16,498 nucleotides of DNA from Dehalococcoidia bacterium UBA5627. Its GTDB lineage: Bacteria; Chloroflexota; Dehalococcoidia; Dehalococcoidales; UBA5627. The notes beneath the pieces are model-generated. The model was not told where the DNA came from and searched no databases. It saw nothing but the letters and a program-made list of their open reading frames with translations. Of the stretch, positions 11,672 to 16,498 are shown piece after piece. The stretch lies in assembly GCA_002421585.1 (NCBI GenBank), contig DIKD01000016.1:4498-20995 (forward strand). Direction: 5' to 3'. Numbering within the stretch: the stretch's first letter is position 1; each line of letters opens with the position of its first letter. The position numbers and the translations under genes were made by a program.

Positions 11672-14600
11672 TTAAGCTTTCTTAACGACAGCCAGTGTAA
11701 TCTCGTAACCGCTTATCCTGTAACTTCCGGAATGCACTCCTTCTCCAAGAATTCCTTGCCTGATTTCGTCCGACAGGGTTTCATGCTTTATGTAATCTTC
11801 GTAGTCTTTCATTACTTCCATTACATACTCCCCGCCTTCATAATAAGAGGCAATATGGTCAGCAATTTCAAATCCGGCTTCTTTTCTCATATTTTGCAGT
11901 CGGTGAACGATTTCGCGTGCCATCCCTTCTTTGAGCAGTTCGGGTGAGATTTCGGGGTTTACCACTACGCTGTAAGCAGCATCGCTCTCCACGACAAGTC
12001 CTTTTTCTTCCAATCCGATGATATCATCGATGACCTCGATATTCTTGACATTGAGTTCATCGATAACCTGTATTTTTACTCTTTCAAGGCTTGCCTGCTC
12101 CCTACCGGACGATAATTTAACCTGAACTTTCTCCAGCGGCTGGCGCACTTTTATCTGTGCCCTGCTCCTTGCCGCTCTGCCTAAACTGGATAACCTGATT
12201 GCCAATTTTGTACCGGAAGATAAATCTTCATCAATTTTATTTTTATCAGCGTCAGGAAATTTGGCAAGGTGAACGCTTACAGGAGCCTTATTATCGACCG
12301 ACCTGACCAGATTCTGATACATTTCCTCTGCCATAAAGGGCATAAAAGGCGCAATCAGTTTTGTCAGGGTAACCAGACATTCATACAACGTAGCATATGC
12401 CGAAAGCTTGTCCGTGTCGTTTTCACTCTTCCAGAATCGCCTGCGACTGCGGCGTACATACCAATTGGAAAGGTCACTGACAAAATCCTCCAGCCTTCTG
12501 CCGGCTTCGGTCGGATTATAACTGCCGAGAGCGTTATCTACATCCGCTGTCAGCTTATTTAATTCGGAGATAATCCACAAATCCAGGGTCGAAGGGGTTG
12601 TCTTTCCATTTTCCGAAAGCGGATTGTAATTGTCGATATTGGCGTAGAGAACAAAAAACGAATAGGTATTCCAGAGTGTCAGCATAAACTTGTGCGTAAC
12701 TTCCGAAACAAGCTGTTCCGAAAAACGACGTGCGTTGCCGGGAGGAGTAGCGGTAAACAGATACCAGCGCAATGCATCAGCTCCGTATTTATTCAGTATC
12801 GGCCATAGCTCTACCACGTTCTTCTTGGTCTTGCTCATCTTCTCGCCTTTGGCATCAAGAATATGCCCAAGACAGATAACATTTTCATAGCAGGGTTTAT
12901 CGAATAGTAGTGTTGATAAAGCATGCAGACTGTAGAACCAGCCTCGTGTCTGGTCGACCGCTTCGCAGATATAATCAGCAGGGAATCTGCCGTCCGTAAG
13001 CAGCGTACTGTTTTCGAACGGATAGTGGTACTGGGCAACCGGCATTGCACCCGAATCGAACCAGCAATCGATAACCTCGGGAACACGCTTCATTTTGCAA
13101 CCGCAATCGACACAATCAAAGGTTAAATCATCGACGTACGGACGATGCAAATCGACAGGTTCTGCGTAGCCGGAGAATCCCTTTTTACTGCCCAGTTCCT
13201 CAAGGCTGCCGATGCATTCCAGTTTATTACAGGATTCACACTGCCATACCGGAAGCGGTGTCCCCCAGTATCTCTCGCGGGAAAAAGCCCAGTCTACATT
13301 ATTCTTCAGCCAATCGCCGAAACGCCCTTCCTTTATGTGTTCCGGGTACCAGTTTATTATATCGTTATTTTCAATGAGCCTGTTTTTTAGTGCTGTGGTA
13401 CGTATATACCAGCTTTGTTTCACGTAATAAAGTAGCGGAGTGTCGCATCGCCAGCAGAACGGATAGGTATGACTGATGATGGTACTGCGAAAAAGCAAAC
13501 CCCTCTCGGTCAATTCTTCTATCACCATAGAGTCAGCTTTCTTGACGAATTTGCCGCTAAAGCTGTAGTTTCCGGTAATTTTGCCCTGTAAATCGACCGG
13601 CTGCACAAAATCCATGCAGTTTTGCATACCGGTTTCAAAGTCTACCTCACCAAACGCCGGAGCTATATGTACGATACCGCTGCCATCTTCCATAGAAACG
13701 AAGTCCGTCTCCCAAACACGATATGTCAGGTTTTCATCAGCGGGCTGTAATTCAAGTTCGGAGCTGCCGGGATTAGTAAACCGCATTCTATCCGTACCAT
13801 AGTGATGCGGATTATATAAAGGCAGGTAGGAAATGCCCACCAAATCGCTGCCCTTCAGTTTTAACAGCAGAGGGTTATCAGCCAGGCCGACCGAACCCAG
13901 TAAAGCCGTAGCCATTATTATATATTCGTCCTCTACTTCCACGACCGCATACTCGGAGGATGCGGAAACCGCCAGACCGGTATTTCCGGGCAGTGTCCAA
14001 GGAGTGGTAGTCCACGCCATCAGAAAAACCGGCTTACCTAAAAGCTTTTCGCTTATTTTTGCAACGTCATCGGAAGAAACCCGGAACTTAATGTAGACAG
14101 AAGGGTCTACGGTATCCTCTTTATAACCGAGTGCTACCTCATGTGAACTGAGCGAAGTTCCACACCGCGGGCAGTGAGCAGCTGTTTTATAGCCTTTATA
14201 AACCAGACCCTTATCCCACAGCTGTTTGATAATCCACCAGCCGCTCTCAATATAGTTATTCTCCATCGTTATATAAGGATGCTCCGTATCGCACCAGTAA
14301 GCGATACGCTCAGTCATGGCATTCCAGTCTTTTAAATAACGAAAAACGCTGTCGCGGCATTTAGCATTGAAGTTAGCAATGCCGTATGCTTCGATATCAG
14401 ATTTACTGGTAAAGCCAAGTTCCTTTTCAACCCCCAGTTCCACCGGCAGACCGTGCGTATCCCAACCCGCTATGCGCGGCGCATAGTAGCCTTTCATAGT
14501 TTTATAACGGGGAATCACATCTTTAAATACCCGCGATAAAACGTGATGAATGCCGGGGTTTCCGTTGGCAGTGGGAGGCCCTTCATAAAGCACAAAACGC

Positions 14601-14716
14601 GGGCAATCGCTGCGCTCTTCTATACTTTTATTGAAGATGTCCTCTTTACGCCAGAATTCCAGTATATTCTCTTCTTGTTTGGCAAAATCAGCTTTGCTTT
14701 TTACAGGTTGAAACAT
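11672..14716 (-). CDS. ileS: Isoleucyl-tRNA synthetase, IleS2 type with GIHH signature
   Basis: A 1014-residue class I synthetase that charges tRNA-Ile. GPPTANGNPGIHHVLSR contains the first signature as Gly55-Ile56-His57-His58, i.e. GxHH in place of the usual HxGH. The second signature is KMSKT (626-630). The CP1 editing domain spans about 190-400, with AWTTTPWTLPGN (234-245) and GSGIVHIAPAFGEVD (345-359). WxTxGLP-type substrate residues are at GWDTHGLPVE (84-93), and Cys pairs HCPRCG (181-186) and CWRC (421-424) look like zinc-binding sites. The anticodon-binding domain follows (LWNTYSFFVLYANID, SNWYVRRSRRRFWKS). The eukaryote-like C-terminus ends in VNPEISPELLKEGMAREIVHRLQNMRKEAGFEIADHI. 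This is the IleS2 class, associated with mupirocin tolerance. GGGAG lies seven bases before the ATG. Regulated by the T-box just upstream. Confidence 0.95.
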   Translation of the reverse strand: MFQPVKSKADFAKQEENILEFWRKEDIFNKSIEERSDCPRFVLYEGPPTANGNPGIHHVLSRVFKDVIPRYKTMKGYYAPRIAGWDTHGLPVELGVEKELGFTSKSDIEAYGIANFNAKCRDSVFRYLKDWNAMTERIAYWCDTEHPYITMENNYIESGWWIIKQLWDKGLVYKGYKTAAHCPRCGTSLSSHEVALGYKEDTVDPSVYIKFRVSSDDVAKISEKLLGKPVFLMAWTTTPWTLPGNTGLAVSASSEYAVVEVEDEYIIMATALLGSVGLADNPLLLKLKGSDLVGISYLPLYNPHHYGTDRMRFTNPGSSELELQPADENLTYRVWETDFVSMEDGSGIVHIAPAFGEVDFETGMQNCMDFVQPVDLQGKITGNYSFSGKFVKKADSMVIEELTERGLLFRSTIISHTYPFCWRCDTPLLYYVKQSWYIRTTALKNRLIENNDIINWYPEHIKEGRFGDWLKNNVDWAFSRERYWGTPLPVWQCESCNKLECIGSLEELGSKKGFSGYAEPVDLHRPYVDDLTFDCVDCGCKMKRVPEVIDCWFDSGAMPVAQYHYPFENSTLLTDGRFPADYICEAVDQTRGWFYSLHALSTLLFDKPCYENVICLGHILDAKGEKMSKTKKNVVELWPILNKYGADALRWYLFTATPPGNARRFSEQLVSEVTHKFMLTLWNTYSFFVLYANIDNYNPLSENGKTTPSTLDLWIISELNKLTADVDNALGSYNPTEAGRRLEDFVSDLSNWYVRRSRRRFWKSENDTDKLSAYATLYECLVTLTKLIAPFMPFMAEEMYQNLVRSVDNKAPVSVHLAKFPDADKNKIDEDLSSGTKLAIRLSSLGRAARSRAQIKVRQPLEKVQVKLSSGREQASLERVKIQVIDELNVKNIEVIDDIIGLEEKGLVVESDAAYSVVVNPEISPELLKEGMAREIVHRLQNMRKEAGFEIADHIASYYEGGEYVMEVMKDYEDYIKHETLSDEIRQGILGEGVHSGSYRISGYEITLAVVKKA

Positions 14717-14731
14717 ATAAACTCCCTTTCC

Positions 14732-14765
14732 AATAAAATATCCCGCCCCAAGCTAGGGACGGGAT
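14732..14765 (-). terminator. T-box regulated terminator before ileS
   Basis: On the minus strand, ATCCCGTCCC and GGGGCGGGAT form a stem with a TAGCTT loop and one bulge, followed by ATTTTATT. It lies just 15 bases ahead of the ileS start. Its 5' arm CCCG can pair with the T-box CGGG to form the antiterminator. Confidence 0.88.
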
Positions 14766-15000
14766 AAAAATAGCCCGTGGTACCACCCCGATTCCCCCAT
14801 ACTAAACGGAGGCACTCGATGAGGCATATGCAATGCCCCTGTCAGCTATAACGGGCGACAAACCCGTCCAAGCCTACTCGGAAAAATGCCTTTCGGTTGG
14901 CAGCTCCGGAGTGATTTTCAATAGAACTTACAGCCCTGCTCACACCGTACCAGGTTCGCTTACTGCAGCCTTCTACCTATTCTTCTCCATCATCGCTTTT
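14732..15000 (-). ncRNA. Isoleucine-specific T-box riboswitch
   Basis: The T-box motif reads GGGGTGGTACCACGGGC on the minus strand (14773-14789). Its UGGN base is U, expected for the A73 discriminator of tRNA-Ile. Stem I spans about 14900-15000. GGAG...CTCC encloses the specifier loop, AATAG/CTATT closes its far side, and GTACGGTGTGAGCAGGG supplies the apical loop elements. Between them, GAAAATCAC carries the ATC isoleucine codon at 14913-14915. The GAA spacing to the specifier is one base longer than in the Trp T-box of this window, so the alternative reading AAT cannot be excluded by eye, but the downstream gene settles ATC. It controls ileS by premature termination unless uncharged tRNA-Ile binds. 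Confidence 0.92.
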
Positions 15001-15005
15001 TTAAT

Positions 15006-15034
15006 AAACTACCACAACATATTTATTTTATCAA
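15006..15034 (-). promoter_or_regulatory. Possible promoter of the ileS T-box leader
   Basis: On the minus strand TTGATA (15029-15034) and TAGTTT (15006-15011) lie 17 bases apart, placing the start near 14999, at the beginning of Stem I. The -10 is weak. An inverted repeat AGATTGT/ACAATCT (15034-15061) upstream may form a weak end to jag transcripts. Confidence 0.35.
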
Positions 15035-15073
15035 GATTGTTAGCCGATTAGCATACAATCTATGAAATACTTG

Positions 15074-15739
15074 CTAATATTTAGGTATAATAGACACCTT
15101 ACGGTCCTCGTCGTAGCCGACGCTCTCGGTTGTTACTCCGGGATGGTTGCTCAAGGCTAGGTGAATAATGCGCCTTTCGAAAGCAGGCATCGGCTCCAAT
15201 GTAAAGGATTTGCCGCTGTTTTCCACCTGTTCGGCAACATGCTCGGCCAGTTCTTTTAACACCTGCTGGCGTTTTTGCTTATACCCGTTAACATCGATTA
15301 CAACCGACGGCAGTGAATCTTGAATACGATTGGCGGCAATAATTTTTACAATATACTGCAGGCATGATAATGTTTGCCCGCGCCTTCCGATTAAAATACC
15401 CAGCTCATCGCCTTCAATGTTATATACAGACGGAGACGATTCACCGCTTTCATCCGATGAGGATTCCCCCTCCAGGTAGTACACAGATGCCTCTACATCC
15501 ATTTTTTCGAGAATATTTTCTAGAGTATCTTTAATAATATCCATAGCATCCTCTTCCAAGTTTAAGCAGTTACCGGCTACTACTCTGACCCTGGCTTCTT
15601 CCGTCCCGATTCCAAAAACCCCCCGACTACCTTCGCTTAGAACGTTTATTTCTACTTCCTCTCGGCTTCTGTTTAGCTCTGTCAAAGCTAGTTTTACGGC
15701 CTCCTCCACCGTCCTTGCGCTCTTCTCTACCACTCGCAT
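15074..15739 (-). CDS. jag: Jag/KhpB RNA-binding protein (Jag-N, KH, R3H)
   Basis: A 221-residue cytoplasmic RNA-binding protein. The Jag-N domain is at 1-55 (EKSARTVEEAVKLALTELNRSREEVEINVLSEGSRGVFGIG). An acidic Ser-rich linker at about 92-103 leads to a KH domain with GDELGILIGRRGQTLSCLQYIV (112-133). The R3H domain is at the end (LEPMPAFERRIIHLALSNHPGVTTESVG). KhpB-type proteins bind RNA with KhpA and affect cell division and envelope growth, and they are usually encoded just after yidC, as here. ATG 15739 is correct because the Jag-N motif starts at once and AGGAGGG lies a few bases upstream, inside the yidC coding sequence. The gene starts 113 bases before the yidC stop codon. Confidence 0.93.
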   Translation of the reverse strand: MRVVEKSARTVEEAVKLALTELNRSREEVEINVLSEGSRGVFGIGTEEARVRVVAGNCLNLEEDAMDIIKDTLENILEKMDVEASVYYLEGESSSDESGESSPSVYNIEGDELGILIGRRGQTLSCLQYIVKIIAANRIQDSLPSVVIDVNGYKQKRQQVLKELAEHVAEQVENSGKSFTLEPMPAFERRIIHLALSNHPGVTTESVGYDEDRKVSIIPKY

Positions 15740-16498
15740 CGGTTCCCTCCTCTACAACCTGGGCATTATCGCTTGTATCCTCTGCCTTCAACATCTTAAC
15801 ATCCTCTTTTTTTCTGTTTTCGACGGAGGCAATTCTTTCCTTGAGTTTTTTATCTTTACTGCTTTCCTTTTTGGCAGGCAGCAACCCCTTAAACATTGCC
15901 ACATATTTGGGAACATTCAGAGAGCCCCAGCTTTTTGTAATCATATACTGTATAACTATTGTGATTACATTGGATACTATCCAGTACAGCGCCAATCCGC
16001 TCGGAAAGGTTAAAGAAAGGAAAACAAACATCAACGGCATCATAACAATCATCATCTGCGCCTGAGAATTTTGTTGAGGATTTGTCGAAGGCGATGACGA
16101 CATCTTCTGGGTTACCCACATCGAGGCGCCCACCAGCAGTGCCAGCAGGAAATCAGGCGTACCCAGATTTAACCATAAAAACTGGCTGTCTACCGGTAAT
16201 GCCTTAAAGACCATCGGCCACGAATAAAGATATTCAGATAAGTTTAGGAAATTACCCGGGCCAACCGCCAGTACGCGCATGATTGATTGATACAGGGCAA
16301 TCCATATCGGCATCTGTATCAACATCGGCAACAGACAACCGGCAGGGCTTACCCCCGATTCTTTGTAGAGATTCATTTGCTCTTGCGCCAGTTTCTGGCT
16401 GTCTTTGGCATGCTTCTTTTGCAGTTCGGCAAGCTTTGGCTGAAGATCCTGCATCGCCTTGGTAGCGTTCATTTGCTTGCGGGTCAGCGGGAACATCA
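15627..16498 (-). CDS. yidC: YidC/Oxa1 membrane protein insertase, 5' end outside window
   Basis: The visible C-terminal ~290 residues begin with FPLTRKQMNATKAMQDLQPKL, the cytoplasmic segment after the first core helix. The coiled coil of the C1 loop follows (to about 45), then the YidC motif GCLLPMLIQMPIWIALY (53-69). Further membrane segments are at about 115-131 and 147-185 (MMPLMFVFLSLTFPSGLALYW, then NVITIVIQYMI). Insertases of this family place membrane proteins in the bilayer alone or with SecYEG. The 5' end, with the conserved groove arginine of helix 1, lies beyond the right edge. The tail from about 205 is long, charged and ends in RKTSFDRAKQKPRGSRNKRSKRR, very rich in Arg/Lys. Such a tail could contact ribosomal RNA, as in Oxa1 and some Gram-positive YidC2 proteins. 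Its last 37 codons overlap jag in a different frame. Confidence 0.93.
   Translation of the reverse strand, partial: MFPLTRKQMNATKAMQDLQPKLAELQKKHAKDSQKLAQEQMNLYKESGVSPAGCLLPMLIQMPIWIALYQSIMRVLAVGPGNFLNLSEYLYSWPMVFKALPVDSQFLWLNLGTPDFLLALLVGASMWVTQKMSSSPSTNPQQNSQAQMMIVMMPLMFVFLSLTFPSGLALYWIVSNVITIVIQYMITKSWGSLNVPKYVAMFKGLLPAKKESSKDKKLKERIASVENRKKEDVKMLKAEDTSDNAQVVEEGTDASGREERKDGGGGRKTSFDRAKQKPRGSRNKRSKRR

Overview
The window looks like chromosomal DNA of an anaerobic bacterium, most likely a member of the Chloroflexota class Dehalococcoidia. This is an inference from gene content, not from a marker gene. The supporting points are a stand-alone SmsC-SmsB type Fe-S assembly pair without cysteine desulfurase or scaffold genes, a TrpB2-type tryptophan synthase beta chain, a geranylgeranyl-reductase family flavoprotein, MobA/MobB, a DUF1616 envelope protein, an IleS2-type IleRS, T-box riboswitches, and moderate G+C content.

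Layout, left to right. Positions 1-2540 (all minus strand) form an envelope block: an unrecognised five-helix membrane protein, a DUF1616 membrane protein, and the N-terminal two thirds or so of an oligosaccharide flippase that runs off the left edge. Positions 2541-3334 are non-coding and full of degenerate interspersed repeats, ending in a promoter with a perfect inverted repeat over its start site. Positions 3335-5319 (plus strand) hold the overlapping smsC-smsB pair, closed by a terminator. Positions 5393-5835 are a second repeat-rich gap with the same repeat families. Positions 5839-9669 (minus strand) carry, in transcription order, the geranylgeranyl reductase, an unusual N-terminally extended Gre factor, a small DUF4870-like membrane protein, mobB and mobA. 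From 9851 a consensus promoter drives a tryptophan-specific T-box leader in front of trpB2 (10232-11593, plus strand). A bidirectional terminator separates trpB2 from convergent ileS (11672-14716, minus), which has its own isoleucine-specific T-box leader. The right end is the 3' part of the conserved yidC-jag pair (minus strand), in which the two genes overlap by 113 bases.

Functionally, most of the window is housekeeping: Fe-S cluster assembly, molybdenum cofactor maturation, isoprenoid reduction, transcript cleavage, tryptophan synthesis, tRNA charging and membrane protein insertion. Two of these genes are controlled by uncharged-tRNA-sensing T-boxes whose specifier codons (UGG, AUC) and UGGN bases (C, U) agree with the expected tRNAs.

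The points most worth a second look are the GIHH active-site signature of IleRS (swapped relative to HIGH), the integrase core-binding-like N-terminal domain on the Gre factor, the minimal SmsCB unit with a candidate operator, the long yidC/jag overlap encoding a basic YidC tail, and the repeat islands bracketing smsCB. I found no CRISPR array, transposase, tRNA, rRNA, toxin-antitoxin pair or defence system here.
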